Origin: Pseudomonas sp. Leaf48 | Lineage (GTDB): Bacteria > Pseudomonadota > Gammaproteobacteria > Pseudomonadales > Pseudomonadaceae | Length of the DNA stretch: 64,000 nucleotides | Reading direction: 5' to 3' | Assembly (NCBI RefSeq): GCF_001421885.1 | Contig: NZ_LMLH01000008.1 | Location: 1-64,000 of the forward strand | Shown here: positions 7,699 to 17,585 of the stretch, piece by piece | How the letters are laid out: every line of letters starts with the position of its first letter | How positions within the stretch are numbered: the stretch's first letter is position 1 | Translations under genes and position numbers: made by a program | Notes under the pieces: model-generated | Databases searched by the model: none | Seen by the model: the letters and a program-made list of their open reading frames with translations, nothing else | What the model was told of the DNA's origin: nothing

Positions 7699-9933
7699 AT
7701 GCGCACAGGGGTGATGGCGCTGGCGTTGGGTCTGCTGACCTTGCGTTTTTTGCCGGTATTACCGCCGGTCTGGTTGTTGCTGTTGCTACCGGTGATGGCT
7801 TTGATGCTATTGCCGTTCAGGACCTATCCGGTGGCGTTTTTCCTGTTCGGCTTGAGTTGGGCGTGCGCCAATGCCCAATGGGCGCTGGATGATCGCCTGA
7901 TGGCGCGGCTGGACGGTGAAACACTCTGGCTTGAAGGGCGGGTTACCGGGTTGCCGCAGAATGCCGGCGCAGTGGTGCGATTCGAACTGAGCGACAGCCA
8001 GTCGCGGCGTGCGGCATTACCGCGACGCATGCGCCTGGCCTGGTATGGCGGGCCGCCGGTCATGGCCGGCGAGCGCTGGCGGCTGGCGGTCAAATTGAAA
8101 CGTCCCGCCGGGCTGCTCAATCCCCATGCCTTCGATTACGACGCCTGGCTGCTGGCGCAACGTATCGGTGCCACTGGATCGGTCAAGGATGGCAATCGAC
8201 TGAGCGAAGCCCGATGGGCCTGGCGCGACGGTATCCGCCAGCGCCTGCAGGCTGTGGATGCCCAGGGGCGTACCGGTGCATTGATTGCGCTGGTACTGGG
8301 GGATGGCGCCGGCCTGAGCCGCGAAGACTGGCAAGTGCTGCAAGACACCGGCACTGTCCATCTGCTGGTGATTTCCGGACAACACATCGGTTTGCTGGCC
8401 GGGTTGGTGTACCTGCTGATCGCCGGGCTGGCGCGTTATGGGCTGTGGCCGGGTCGTTTGCCCTGGTTGCCCTGGGCATGTGCACTGGCATTCGCCGCCG
8501 CACTGGGTTACGGGCTGTTGGCTGGCTTTGACGTGCCTGTGCGGCGCGCCTGCGTGATGATCGGCCTGGTGCTGCTTTGGCGCCTGCGTTTTCGCCATGT
8601 CGGCGCCTGGTGGCCACTGTTGCTGGCACTCAACGGCGTCTTGCTGATGGATCCGCTGGCCAGCCTGCAGCCGGGTTTCTGGTTATCGTTCGCTGCAGTG
8701 GCGGTGTTGATTTTCATTTTTGGCGGGCGGCTGGGCCCTTGGCGGTGGTGGCAGTCCTGGACTCGCGCCCAGTGGTTGATCGCGATCGGTCTGTGCCCGC
8801 TGCTGTTGATTCTCGGACTGCCGATCAGCCTCAGTGGGCCGCTGGTCAATTTGCTGGCGGTGCCCTGGATCAGTATGGTGGTGCTGCCACCGGCGCTGCT
8901 GGGCACGCTGTTGTTGCCCATTCCGGTGCTAGGGGAGAGCTTGCTGTGGCTGGCCGGTGGGCTGATCGACTGGCTGTTCACCGGTCTGGGTCTGATGGCC
9001 GGACACCTTCCTGCATGGGTCCCGCCCGCAGTCCCGCTGTGGGCATGGGTGATTGGTGCGCTGGGCGCCGTTCTGCTGCTGATGCCCAAAGGCGTGCCGC
9101 TGCGCTGGCTGGGCTGGCCGATGTTGCTGCTGTTGGTTTTTCCGCCCCGACCACTGTTGCCGCCAGGCATCGCTGAAATATGGCAACTGGATGTCGGACA
9201 AGGCCTGGCTATCCTGGTGCGAACCCGCAACCACGCGCTTTTATATGACGCCGGCCCGCGTATGGGGGATTCAGATCTGGGCGAGCGAGTCGTACTACCG
9301 ACCTTGCGCAAGCTGGGGGTGGACGAGTTGGACCTGATGCTGATCAGTCACGCCCACGCTGATCATGCTGGCGGTGCGCCGGCGGTGGCCCGGGGGCTGC
9401 GGGTCAAGCGGGTAATGGCTGGCGAGCCTGAGGGACTGCCGGCTGGATTGAATGCCGAGGGCTGTGACAGCGCTCGACAATGGGCGTGGGACGGGGTGAA
9501 CTTCCAGCTCTGGCAATGGGCGTCGGCCGGCGACAGTAATCAACACTCCTGCGTGCTGCACATTGAAGCCGGTGGCGAGGGAATGTTGCTGGGCGGGGAC
9601 ATCGACGCCGCGGCTGAGCGGGCTTTGCTCGACAGCCCCCTTGGCGTTCCCACCGACTGGTTACAGGCCCCGCATCACGGTAGTCGCAGTTCGTCGTCGA
9701 TGGCCCTGCTCGGGCGATTGCAACCCAAGGCAGTCCTGATTTCCCGGGGGCAGGGCAATTCATTCGGCCACCCGCACCCTACGGTGCTGGAGCGCTATCG
9801 CAGGCGTGGTGTGCAGATCTATGACAGCGCCGAGCAGGGTGCCATTCATCTGCAACTGGGGCGTTTCGAAGCGCCGTGGACAATGCGCCAGGAACGGCGC
9901 TTCTGGCGCAATCCGCCGCCTTCAAGTCCATGA
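7699..9933 (+). CDS. comEC: ComEC/Rec2 family DNA-uptake channel
   Basis: About 744 residues. The N-terminal hydrophobic and DUF4131 region is followed by the multi-helix competence domain (about 190-480) and a C-terminal metallo-beta-lactamase-like domain whose metal site HAHADH is at 551-556. ComEC carries single-stranded DNA across the inner membrane during transformation. ATG 7699 is preferred; an in-frame TTG nine codons upstream is possible. The length and both domains are intact. It is the only competence gene in the window. Confidence 0.92.
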   Translation: MRTGVMALALGLLTLRFLPVLPPVWLLLLLPVMALMLLPFRTYPVAFFLFGLSWACANAQWALDDRLMARLDGETLWLEGRVTGLPQNAGAVVRFELSDSQSRRAALPRRMRLAWYGGPPVMAGERWRLAVKLKRPAGLLNPHAFDYDAWLLAQRIGATGSVKDGNRLSEARWAWRDGIRQRLQAVDAQGRTGALIALVLGDGAGLSREDWQVLQDTGTVHLLVISGQHIGLLAGLVYLLIAGLARYGLWPGRLPWLPWACALAFAAALGYGLLAGFDVPVRRACVMIGLVLLWRLRFRHVGAWWPLLLALNGVLLMDPLASLQPGFWLSFAAVAVLIFIFGGRLGPWRWWQSWTRAQWLIAIGLCPLLLILGLPISLSGPLVNLLAVPWISMVVLPPALLGTLLLPIPVLGESLLWLAGGLIDWLFTGLGLMAGHLPAWVPPAVPLWAWVIGALGAVLLLMPKGVPLRWLGWPMLLLLVFPPRPLLPPGIAEIWQLDVGQGLAILVRTRNHALLYDAGPRMGDSDLGERVVLPTLRKLGVDELDLMLISHAHADHAGGAPAVARGLRVKRVMAGEPEGLPAGLNAEGCDSARQWAWDGVNFQLWQWASAGDSNQHSCVLHIEAGGEGMLLGGDIDAAAERALLDSPLGVPTDWLQAPHHGSRSSSSMALLGRLQPKAVLISRGQGNSFGHPHPTVLERYRRRGVQIYDSAEQGAIHLQLGRFEAPWTMRQERRFWRNPPPSSP

Positions 9934-10031
9934 CCCGGTAATATCGATGCCCGACCGTATGCGACATGCCGGTCTTCGGTGCGCCGACCCCCTATGTTAG
10001 AGTGGCGAACTTTTTCGAGGGGACTGTCACT

Positions 10032-10667
10032 GTGTGGGAATTGGTCAAATCCGGCGGCTGGATGATGCTGCCGATCATTTTGAGCTCCATCGCGGCCATG
10101 GCAATCGTCGCCGAGCGTCTATGGACGCTGCGGGCCAGTCGCGTGACCCCGGAGCATTTGCTCGGGCAGGTCTGGGTCTGGATCAAGGACAAGCAACTCA
10201 ATAAGGACAAACTCAAGGAACTGCGCGCCAACTCGCCCTTGGGCGAAATTCTGGCCGCCGGCCTGGCCAACTCCAGGCATGGTCGCGAGATCATGAAAGA
10301 GTGCATCGAGGAGGCCGCCGGACGGGTCATCCATGAGCTGGAACGTTACGTCAACGCCCTTGGCACTATTGCCGCCATGGCGCCATTGCTGGGCCTGCTG
10401 GGCACGGTGCTGGGCATGATCGACATTTTCAGCGCATTCACAGGTTCCGGCATGACCACCAACGCCTCGGTGCTGGCCGGTGGTATCTCCAAGGCGCTGA
10501 TCACCACGGCCGCCGGCCTGATGGTGGGTATTCCAGCGGTGTTCTTCCACCGTTTCCTGCAACGCCGGATCGACGAGCTGGTGGTCGGGATGGAGCAGGA
10601 AGCGATCAAGCTGGTCGAAGTCGTGCAGGGCGACCGTGATGTGGACCTGGCCGGGAGCAAAGCGTGA
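10032..10667 (+). CDS. exbB: MotA/TolQ/ExbB proton channel family protein
   Basis: A 211-residue inner-membrane protein. The GTG start (V/MWELVKSGG) follows GAGGGG by about 8 bases. One N-terminal transmembrane helix (8-28), a cytoplasmic stretch and two further helices follow, with the family block around LGTIAAMAPLLGLLGTVLGMI (about 118-138). It works with the overlapping exbD-like gene to harness the proton gradient. Because the pair sits between comEC and lpxK with no TonB or TolA gene, its energised partner is unknown. The symbol reflects family rather than proven role. Confidence 0.88.
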   Translation: MWELVKSGGWMMLPIILSSIAAMAIVAERLWTLRASRVTPEHLLGQVWVWIKDKQLNKDKLKELRANSPLGEILAAGLANSRHGREIMKECIEEAAGRVIHELERYVNALGTIAAMAPLLGLLGTVLGMIDIFSAFTGSGMTTNASVLAGGISKALITTAAGLMVGIPAVFFHRFLQRRIDELVVGMEQEAIKLVEVVQGDRDVDLAGSKA

Positions 10668-11092
10668 AATTCCGCCGCAAACCTCGGGAAACGGTGGACA
10701 TCAATCTCGCGTCGCTGATCGACGTGGTGTTTATCCTGCTGCTGTTTTTTGTCGTGACCACCACCTTTACCCGTGAAACCCAGCTGCGCGTCGATCTTCC
10801 GGAAGCGGTCACCGGCTCACCGGCCGAAGACCAGAGCAAGCCGGTGGACATCACCATCAGCGCGGACGGCGTGTTCTCGGTGAACAACCAGATCCTGCCG
10901 AAAAGCGACCTCGCTTCGCTGATGGATGCGCTGCAAAAAGAGGCCAATGGCGATACCAGCCGGCCGCTGTCCATCAGCGCTGACGGCAAGACCCAGCATC
11001 AGTCCGTCATCACCGCCATGGATGCCGCCGGCAAGCTCGGTTTCAGCCATTTGCGCATGACCACTGTCGAGGCGGCGCCGCCCGCGCCCTGA
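10664..11092 (+). CDS. exbD: ExbD/TolR family protein
   Basis: 142 residues with a GTG start overlapping the previous stop (GTGA). A short basic N-terminus is followed by a single transmembrane helix (about 15-38, [17 protein letters not shown]). This contains the conserved Asp of ExbD/TolR that carries protons. A periplasmic domain completes it. It is the partner of the preceding ExbB-like channel. Its stop overlaps the lpxK start (TGATG), so membrane energisation and lipid A synthesis are translationally coupled here. Confidence 0.88.
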   Translation: MKFRRKPRETVDINLASLIDVVFILLLFFVVTTTFTRETQLRVDLPEAVTGSPAEDQSKPVDITISADGVFSVNNQILPKSDLASLMDALQKEANGDTSRPLSISADGKTQHQSVITAMDAAGKLGFSHLRMTTVEAAPPAP

Positions 11093-12102
11093 TGGCCATG
11101 TCCGATCGATTGCTCGCCGCCTGGTACGCAGGTCATCCGGCCCTGAAACTGTTGCAGCCTCTGGAGTGGTTGTACCGGCGCGTGGTCATCAACAAGCGCA
11201 AGCGCTTCCTGGCCGGTGAGGGCGAGATCTATCAGCCACCCGTGCCGTTGATCGTGGTCGGCAATATCACCGTGGGTGGCACCGGCAAGACGCCGCTGAT
11301 CTTGTGGATGATCCAGCATTGCCAGCGCAGTGGCCTGCGGGTGGGGGTGGTCAGTCGGGGCTACGGCGCCAAACCGCCGCAGTTGCCGTGGCGGGTCGAG
11401 GCCCAGCAGGGCGCCGACGTTGCCGGCGATGAACCGCTGCTGATTGTCCAGCGTACCGGTGTGCCGTTAATGATTGATCCCAATCGCAGCAACGCCGTCA
11501 AAGCGCTGCTGGCCAGTGAACCGCTGGACCTGATTCTGTCCGACGACGGCATGCAGCATTACCGCCTGGCCCGCGACCTGGAACTGGTCTTGATCGACGC
11601 CGCCCGTGGCCTGGGCAACCGCCGCTGCCTGCCGGCCGGGCCCTTGCGCGAGCCGGTCGAGCGCCTGCAAAGCGTAGACGCGGTGCTCTACAACGGAGCC
11701 AACGCTGACCGCAACGATGGCTTTGCCTTCCAGCTGCAACCCACCGCGCTGGTCAACCTGAACAGTGGCGAACGCCGCCCACTTGACCATTTCCCGGCGG
11801 GACAAGCCGTGCATGCGGTGGCCGGGATCGGCAATCCGCAACGTTTCTTCAACACCCTCGAAACGCTACACTGGCAGCCTGTACCCCACGCATTTGCCGA
11901 CCACGCTGAATACAGTGTGCAGGCCTTGAATTTCACGCCGTCATTGCCGTTGGTGATGACGGAAAAGGACGCGGTGAAGTGCCGTGCCTTCGCCGCCGCC
12001 GATTGGTGGTACCTGGCGGTCGATGCTGTGCCATCACCGGCCTTTGTGGCCTGGTTCGATACGCAGCTGATGCGCCTGTTGCCGAATCGTCTTTTGCCTT
12101 AA
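11092..12102 (+). CDS. lpxK: Tetraacyldisaccharide 4'-kinase
   Basis: A 336-residue membrane-associated kinase that phosphorylates the 4' position of the lipid A disaccharide precursor. The P-loop is [13 protein letters not shown] (about 58-70). [15 protein letters not shown] and the MTEKDAVKC segment, all LpxK hallmarks, are present. An alternative start two codons in (ATG 11098) is equally possible. It sits in a lipopolysaccharide and cell-wall operon with kdsB and murB. Confidence 0.96.
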   Translation: MAMSDRLLAAWYAGHPALKLLQPLEWLYRRVVINKRKRFLAGEGEIYQPPVPLIVVGNITVGGTGKTPLILWMIQHCQRSGLRVGVVSRGYGAKPPQLPWRVEAQQGADVAGDEPLLIVQRTGVPLMIDPNRSNAVKALLASEPLDLILSDDGMQHYRLARDLELVLIDAARGLGNRRCLPAGPLREPVERLQSVDAVLYNGANADRNDGFAFQLQPTALVNLNSGERRPLDHFPAGQAVHAVAGIGNPQRFFNTLETLHWQPVPHAFADHAEYSVQALNFTPSLPLVMTEKDAVKCRAFAAADWWYLAVDAVPSPAFVAWFDTQLMRLLPNRLLP

Positions 12103-12127
12103 ATCCGTTTTTATCCAGGGAATGCTC

Positions 12128-12313
12128 ATGGACACCAAATTGCTCGACATCCTCGCTTGCCCGGTCTGCAAAGGCCCGCTCAAACTCAGCGCCGACAAGA
12201 CCGAGCTGATCAGCAAGGGCGCCGGCCTGGCCTACCCGATTCGTGACGGCATCCCGGTGATGCTCGAATCCGAAGCGCGCACCCTGACCACCGATGAGCG
12301 TCTGGATAAATGA
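12128..12313 (+). CDS. Trm112 family small protein
   Basis: A 61-residue protein. The start [11 protein letters not shown] is used (ATG 12128, CCAGGGA upstream); an ATG six bases earlier is also in frame. It has a single CPVCKGPL pair near the N-terminus and the [11 protein letters not shown] ending of the Trm112/YcaR family. In pseudomonads this gene regularly sits between lpxK and kdsB. Its own role is not established; relatives act as small activator subunits of methyltransferases. Confidence 0.9.
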   Translation: MDTKLLDILACPVCKGPLKLSADKTELISKGAGLAYPIRDGIPVMLESEARTLTTDERLDK

Positions 12314-13074
12314 CCACCGCCTTTACCGTCGTCATTCCGTCGCGTTATGCCTCTACCCGTCTGCCGGGCAAGCCGCTGCTGCTGATTGCCGGCAAGCCGA
12401 TGATCCAGCACGTCTGGGAGCAGGCGAGCAAAAGCAGTGCCGAGCGTGTGGTCGTGGCCACGGACGATGCGCGAATAGTCGAGGCCTGCAAAGGTTTCGG
12501 CGCCGAAGTGGTGCTGACCCGAGAAGATCACAATTCCGGTACCGATCGCCTGGCTGAAGTGGCGTCGAAGCTGGGACTGGCCGCCGATGCCATCGTGGTC
12601 AACGTTCAGGGCGACGAGCCGCTGATTCCGCCGAGCGTGATCGATCAGGTGGCCGCCAACCTGGCTGCCCACACCGAGGCGCGCATGGCCACGTTGGCCG
12701 AGCCGATCGAAGACGTGGAAACCCTGTTCAATCCCAACGTGGTCAAGGTCGTCAGCGACCTCAACGGGCTGGCACTGACGTTCAGTCGCGCTACCTTGCC
12801 CTGGGCGCGGGATGCCTTCGCGAAAAGCCGCGAGCAGCTGCCGGAAGGCGTGCCGTATCGCCGCCATATCGGCATCTATGCCTACCGCGCCGGTTTCCTG
12901 CATGACTTTGTCAGCTGGGGCCCGTGCTGGCTGGAAAACACCGAATCGCTGGAGCAGCTGCGTGCCCTGTGGCACGGTGTGCGGATTCACGTCGCCGATG
13001 CATTGATCGCGCCGCCAACCGGCGTTGATACCGTTGAAGACCTCGAGCGCGTTCGTCGCCTGCTGGAGGCCTGA
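12310..13074 (+). CDS. kdsB: 3-deoxy-manno-octulosonate cytidylyltransferase
   Basis: 254 residues. It activates Kdo with CTP to CMP-Kdo for the lipopolysaccharide inner core. The nucleotide-binding N-terminus is [17 protein letters not shown], followed by [17 protein letters not shown] and the [12 protein letters not shown] block, all diagnostic. The start overlaps the previous stop (ATGA) and its own stop overlaps the phosphatase start. Confidence 0.97.
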   Translation: MTTAFTVVIPSRYASTRLPGKPLLLIAGKPMIQHVWEQASKSSAERVVVATDDARIVEACKGFGAEVVLTREDHNSGTDRLAEVASKLGLAADAIVVNVQGDEPLIPPSVIDQVAANLAAHTEARMATLAEPIEDVETLFNPNVVKVVSDLNGLALTFSRATLPWARDAFAKSREQLPEGVPYRRHIGIYAYRAGFLHDFVSWGPCWLENTESLEQLRALWHGVRIHVADALIAPPTGVDTVEDLERVRRLLEA

Positions 13075-13538
13075 TGCGGGTTCTGTTTGTCTGCCTGGGC
13101 AACATCTGCCGTTCTCCCACGGCCGAAGGGGTGCTGCGGCATAAGCTGCGCGAAGCGGGGCTGGCCACGCAGGTCGAAGTCGCTTCCGCCGGCACCGGCG
13201 ACTGGCACGTCGGCAAGGCACCGGACAGGCGCAGCCAGGCGGCGGCAAAGCTGCGTGGCTACGATTTGTCTGCCCAGCGTGCCCGGCAAGTGAGCCGCGC
13301 CGATTTCGCCACGTACGACCTGATCCTGGCGATGGATAACAGCAACCTGCGCAACCTCAAGGCCTTGCAGCCGCCCAAGGGCAAGGCTGAGCTGGATTTG
13401 TTCCTGCGCCGTTATCAGTCGCCAATCGATGAAGTCCCGGACCCGTACTATGACGGCGACCAGGGTTTTGAGCAGGTGCTCGACTTGATCGAGCGCGCCA
13501 GCGATCTGTTGGTGATCGAATTGAAGGGACGGTTATGA
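13074..13538 (+). CDS. Low-molecular-weight protein tyrosine phosphatase
   Basis: A 154-residue cytoplasmic phosphatase. The catalytic P-loop C-L-G-N-I-C-R-S is at residues 7-14 and the general acid is in DPYYDG (about residue 122). It removes phosphate from phosphotyrosine; the partner here is unknown. The start overlaps the kdsB stop (TGATG) and the stop overlaps murB (ATGA). The family is clear, but small phosphatases of this type also include arsenate reductase-like members, so the substrate should not be assumed. Confidence 0.93.
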   Translation: MRVLFVCLGNICRSPTAEGVLRHKLREAGLATQVEVASAGTGDWHVGKAPDRRSQAAAKLRGYDLSAQRARQVSRADFATYDLILAMDNSNLRNLKALQPPKGKAELDLFLRRYQSPIDEVPDPYYDGDQGFEQVLDLIERASDLLVIELKGRL

Positions 13539-14554
13539 GTTTGCAGGTTCGGTCACAGGTTTCGCTCAAGCCGTTCAACAGCTTTGGCGTGGACGTCCAG
13601 GCGCGCTGGTTTGCCGAGGCCCATAGCGACGCGGATGTGCGCGAAGCCCTGGCCTACGGGCTGGAACACAAGGTGCCGGTGCTGGTCATCGGTGGCGGCA
13701 GCAACTTGTTGCTGACCGCCGATATCGAGGCGCTGGTGTTGCGCATGGCCACGCGCGGGATTCGCGTATTGAGCGATGACGGCAGCAAGGTGGTGATTGA
13801 AGCGCAGGCGGGCGAGCCTTGGCATCCGTTCGTCCAGCACACCCTGGCACAGGGGTTGTCCGGCCTGGAGAATCTAAGCCTGATCCCGGGTACTGTTGGC
13901 GCGGCACCGATGCAGAACATCGGTGCCTATGGCGTCGAGATCAAGGATGTGTTCGCCGGCCTTACTGCTCTGGATCGCCATAGCGGCGAGCTTCGCGACT
14001 TCAGCCTGGAGGAGTGTAACTTCGCCTACCGCGACAGCCTGTTCAAACAGGACCCGGGACGCTGGTTGATCCTGCGTGTGCGTTTCACCCTCGACCGCGC
14101 TGCACATTTGCACCTGGAATACGGCCCGGTGCGTCAGCGCCTGACCGAGCAAGGCATCGAGCATCCCACCGCCAGCGATGTCAGCCAGGCGATCTGCAGC
14201 ATTCGCAGCGAAAAGCTTCCAGACCCGGCCGTGCTTGGCAATGCCGGCAGCTTCTTCAAGAACCCCCTGGTGTCCGGCGAACTGGCCGCACGTCTGAAGG
14301 GTGAATACCCCGACCTGGTGGCCTATGCCCAAGCCGACGGGCAGATGAAACTGGCCGCTGGCTGGCTGATCGAACGGGCCGGGTGGAAAGGCTTCCGCGA
14401 AGCCGACGCAGGCGTACACAAGTTGCAGGCGCTGGTGCTGGTCAACTATGGCGATGCGACCGGTCTGCAGTTGCTGGACCTTGCGCAGCGCATACAGAAA
14501 GACGTTGCAGATCGTTTCCAGGTCGAATTGGAAATGGAGCCTAATCGGTATTGA
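13535..14554 (+). CDS. murB: UDP-N-acetylenolpyruvoylglucosamine reductase
   Basis: A 339-residue FAD enzyme that makes UDP-MurNAc for peptidoglycan. FAD-binding VIGGGSNLLL is at 49-58. PGTVGAAPMQNIGAYG and GSFFKNP (catalytic Ser) follow, and the terminal VELEMEPN contains the catalytic Glu. The length and the insert before FAYRDSLFK fit type I MurB. It is the last gene of the lpxK-kdsB-ptp-murB unit and is followed by a terminator. Confidence 0.97.
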   Translation: MSLQVRSQVSLKPFNSFGVDVQARWFAEAHSDADVREALAYGLEHKVPVLVIGGGSNLLLTADIEALVLRMATRGIRVLSDDGSKVVIEAQAGEPWHPFVQHTLAQGLSGLENLSLIPGTVGAAPMQNIGAYGVEIKDVFAGLTALDRHSGELRDFSLEECNFAYRDSLFKQDPGRWLILRVRFTLDRAAHLHLEYGPVRQRLTEQGIEHPTASDVSQAICSIRSEKLPDPAVLGNAGSFFKNPLVSGELAARLKGEYPDLVAYAQADGQMKLAAGWLIERAGWKGFREADAGVHKLQALVLVNYGDATGLQLLDLAQRIQKDVADRFQVELEMEPNRY

Positions 14555-14580
14555 GGCTAAGCTCTCAAGACTGATCCAAA

Positions 14581-14615
14581 AGCCCTGCACAAACTCAATT
14601 GTGCAGGGCTTTTTT
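14581..14615 (+). terminator. Terminator after murB
   Basis: A 10-bp stem AGCCCTGCAC / GTGCAGGGCT (14581-14590 with 14601-14610) is followed by five further T. Confidence 0.9.
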
Positions 14616-14675
14616 GTTAATACCGGGTTAATCCGGCGACCTGACGATCAAGCATTTGCTCTACCAAAGGCCCGG

Positions 14676-14695
14676 TCCGGACGAGTTCGTCCGTA
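14676..14695. promoter_or_regulatory. Palindrome upstream of the molybdenum hydroxylase operon
   Basis: CGGACGA-GT-TCGTCCG at 14678-14693 is a perfect 7-bp inverted repeat with a 2-base centre, so it is an operator candidate rather than a hairpin. It lies about 100 bases before the start of the 2Fe-2S subunit gene. No regulator gene adjoins it. Confidence 0.4.
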
Positions 14696-14796
14696 CAAGA
14701 GAGCCCATCAGCCTGAGTCGATCTGCGATACCCGAACCGCTTGGCAAAAGCGGCAGATTGCTCGACCCCATAACCTCATACTATGCGGGCGTGCCC

Positions 14797-15267
14797 ATGA
14801 TTACCCTGAAACTCAACGGTCAAGACCATTCGCTCGACGTCACCGAAGACATGCCGCTGCTCTGGGCAATCCGCGACGTGGCCGGTTACAACGGCACCAA
14901 GTTCGGCTGCGGTCTTGGTCTGTGCGGCGCCTGTACCATTCATATCGAAGGCGCTCCGGCGCGCAGTTGCATCACGCCGATCGGCTCGGTAGTGGGGCAG
15001 AACGTCACCACCATCGAAAACCTGAACGCCGATCCGGTCGGTAAAGTCGTACAGCAAGCCTGGCTCGACACGGCGGTTGCCCAATGCGGTTTCTGCCAGG
15101 GCGGGCAAATCATGTCGGCCACTGCACTGCTCAAAACCAACCCGGACCCCAGCGACGCACAGATAGAAGAGGCGATGGTTGGCAACATCTGTCGCTGCGG
15201 CACTTACAACCGCATCAAGACGGCTATCCGTCAGGCCTCCACCCACCTGAAGGAGGCCAAGGCATGA
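14797..15267 (+). CDS. (2Fe-2S) subunit of a molybdenum hydroxylase (IorA-like)
   Basis: A 156-residue electron-transfer subunit. The plant-type cluster ligands are Cys38, Cys43, Cys46 and Cys58. The second, helical-domain cluster is bound by Cys97, Cys100, Cys132 and Cys134 (CGFC and CRC). The start MITLKLNGQD is set by family length; no good ribosome binding site is visible. It overlaps the large subunit gene (ATGA). The pair lacks a FAD subunit, so electrons probably go to a cytochrome or quinone route, as described for isoquinoline 1-oxidoreductase-type enzymes. The substrate cannot be told. Confidence 0.9.
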   Translation: MITLKLNGQDHSLDVTEDMPLLWAIRDVAGYNGTKFGCGLGLCGACTIHIEGAPARSCITPIGSVVGQNVTTIENLNADPVGKVVQQAWLDTAVAQCGFCQGGQIMSATALLKTNPDPSDAQIEEAMVGNICRCGTYNRIKTAIRQASTHLKEAKA

Positions 15268-17585
15268 ATCGGTTGCCAAATGATTTCGCCCTGAGCAATC
15301 TCAGTCGTCGCGGTTTCCTCAAAGGCGTGGGCGCTACCAGTGCGCTGGTCATCGCCGCAAGTTGGGGTTGGCAGGATGCGTTTGCCGAAGAAAAAGACAA
15401 GAAGTTCGGCGCCGAAGGTATGCCCCATGGCTGGGTCGATGATCCCAAGGTCTACGTCAGCATCGCCGCCGATGGCACGGTGACGGTGGTCTGCAACCGT
15501 TCGGAAATGGGTCAGGGCGTGCGCACCAGCCTGACCATGGTGGTGGCCGATGAGCTGGAAGCCGATTGGGCGCGGGTCAAAGTGCAACAGGCACCGGGCG
15601 ACGAGGTACGCTTCGGCAACCAGGACACTGACGGCTCGCGCAGCATGCGCCACTGGTACGAGCCGATGCGCCGCTGCGGTGCCGCTGCGCGAACCATGCT
15701 GGAGCAGGCCGCTGCCGATCAGTGGAAAGTGCCTGTCGGTGAGTGCCATGCGCAACTGCATAAAGTCATTCACAAACCGAGCGGTCGTGAACTCGATTAC
15801 GGTGTTTTGGCCGCCGCTGCCGGCGCCTTGGCCGTACCGCCCCGCGACAGCTTGAAACTCAAGCAAGCCTCGGAGTTTCGCTACATCGGCAAGGAAGGCA
15901 CCAAAGCCATCGACGGCGAGGACATCGTCAACGGCCGCGCGGTGTACGGCGCCGATGTGCATTTCGACGGCATGTTGTTTGCCACCATTGCCCGGCCTGC
16001 GGTGTATGGCGGCAAGGTCAAGACCTTCGATGCCAGTGCGGCGATGAAAGTCCCAGGTGTGGTCAAGGTGCTGCAGATTGAAAGTCGGCCACTGCCATCG
16101 GAGTTTCAGCCCCTGGGTGGTGTTGCCGTGGTGGCTAGCAACACCTGGGCGGCGATCAAGGGTCGCGAGGCACTGAAGATCGAATGGGATGACGGTCCCA
16201 ATGCCAGTTACGACTCGATTGCCTACCGCAAGGAGCTTGAAGCCGCCTCGCTCAAGCCCGGCAAAGTGGTGCGCAACACCGGCAATATCGACGAGGCCAT
16301 GACCAGCGCGGCCAGTACGTTGGAGGCGTCCTACTATCTGCCACACCTGTCGCAATCGCCGATGGAACCGATGGTCGCCATCGCGCGGTACAAGGACGGG
16401 GTTTGTGAGGCCTGGGGTCCCAGTCAGGCGCCGCAGGTCAGCCGCACGCGCATTGGCGAACGACTGGGTATCCCATTTGATAACGTAACGCTCAATGTCA
16501 CGCTGCTGGGCGGCGGTTTCGGGCGCAAGTCCAAACCCGATTTCATCATTGAAGCGGCCATTCTTGCCAAGGAGTTCCCCGGTAAGGCGGTGCGGGTGCA
16601 ATGGACCCGTGAAGACGACATCCACTGTTCCTACTTCCATACAGTGTCGGCCGAATACCTCAAGGCCAGCCTGAACAAGGATGGCCTGCCATCCGGCTGG
16701 TTGCACCGTACGGTGGCGCCGAGCATCACCGCGCTGTTCGCGCCGGGCATGAACCACGAGGCCGCTTTCGAGCTGGGCATGGGCTTTACCAACATGGCGT
16801 ATGCGATTCCCAACATTCGCCTGGAAAACCCTGAAGCGACGGTGCACACGCGGGTCGGCTGGTATCGCTCGGTGTCGAACATTCCCCACGGCTTCGCGAT
16901 TCAGAGCTTCATCGATGAACTGGCGCACAAGGCCGGGGAAGATCCGCTCAAGTACCAGATCAGACTGCTCGGCCCGGACCGTAAGATTGATCCACGTACC
17001 TTGAGCGAGGAGTGGAACTACGGCGAGTCTCCCGAGCGTTACCCGATCGATACTGCTCGCCTGCGCACGGTGTTGGAAACCGCGGCCAAAGCCGCCGGTT
17101 GGGGGCGCGAACTGCCCAAAGGTCGAGGCTTGGGCCTGGCGGTGCATTACAGTTTCGTCACCTATGTGGCGGCGGTGATCGAAGTCGAAGTCAAGGACGA
17201 CGGTACCTTGATCGTGCACAAGGCGGACATCGCCGTCGATTGCGGGCCGCAAATCAATCCCGAGCGCATTCGCGCGCAATTCGAGGGTGCCTGTGTCATG
17301 GGCCTGGGCAATGCGGTGCTGGGGGAAATCAGCTTCAAGGATGGCAAGGTCCAACAGGACAACTTCCATATGTATGAAGTGGCGCGTATGTCCCTGGCGC
17401 CAAAAGAGGTTGCCGTGCATCTGGTGACGCCGCCGGGCGACGTGCCGTTGGGGGGCGTCGGTGAGCCGGGTGTGCCGCCGATTGCGCCGGCACTGTGCAA
17501 TGCCATTTTTGCCGCCACCGGCAAACGCATCCGTGATCTGCCGGTGCGTTATCAGCTGTCGGGCTGGCAAAAGGCGCAGGCTTGA
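15264..17585 (+). CDS. Molybdopterin-binding subunit of an aldehyde/isoquinoline oxidoreductase (IorB-like)
   Basis: A 773-residue catalytic subunit. It begins MNRLPNDFALSNLSRRGFLKG, a twin-arginine signal (SRRGFLKG, residues 14-21), so the enzyme is likely folded in the cytoplasm and exported to the periplasm. GGGFGRKS and the C-terminal GGVGEPGVPPIAPAL, which holds the active-site Glu, mark the xanthine-oxidase molybdopterin family. An upstream in-frame extension to 15084 lies wholly inside the small-subunit gene and is rejected. The small subunit would travel with it as a complex, having no signal of its own. Confidence 0.93.
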   Translation: MNRLPNDFALSNLSRRGFLKGVGATSALVIAASWGWQDAFAEEKDKKFGAEGMPHGWVDDPKVYVSIAADGTVTVVCNRSEMGQGVRTSLTMVVADELEADWARVKVQQAPGDEVRFGNQDTDGSRSMRHWYEPMRRCGAAARTMLEQAAADQWKVPVGECHAQLHKVIHKPSGRELDYGVLAAAAGALAVPPRDSLKLKQASEFRYIGKEGTKAIDGEDIVNGRAVYGADVHFDGMLFATIARPAVYGGKVKTFDASAAMKVPGVVKVLQIESRPLPSEFQPLGGVAVVASNTWAAIKGREALKIEWDDGPNASYDSIAYRKELEAASLKPGKVVRNTGNIDEAMTSAASTLEASYYLPHLSQSPMEPMVAIARYKDGVCEAWGPSQAPQVSRTRIGERLGIPFDNVTLNVTLLGGGFGRKSKPDFIIEAAILAKEFPGKAVRVQWTREDDIHCSYFHTVSAEYLKASLNKDGLPSGWLHRTVAPSITALFAPGMNHEAAFELGMGFTNMAYAIPNIRLENPEATVHTRVGWYRSVSNIPHGFAIQSFIDELAHKAGEDPLKYQIRLLGPDRKIDPRTLSEEWNYGESPERYPIDTARLRTVLETAAKAAGWGRELPKGRGLGLAVHYSFVTYVAAVIEVEVKDDGTLIVHKADIAVDCGPQINPERIRAQFEGACVMGLGNAVLGEISFKDGKVQQDNFHMYEVARMSLAPKEVAVHLVTPPGDVPLGGVGEPGVPPIAPALCNAIFAATGKRIRDLPVRYQLSGWQKAQA

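Noticed and set aside
15231..17570. 779-codon minus-strand frame
   Set aside because: Antisense shadow of the molybdopterin subunit gene.
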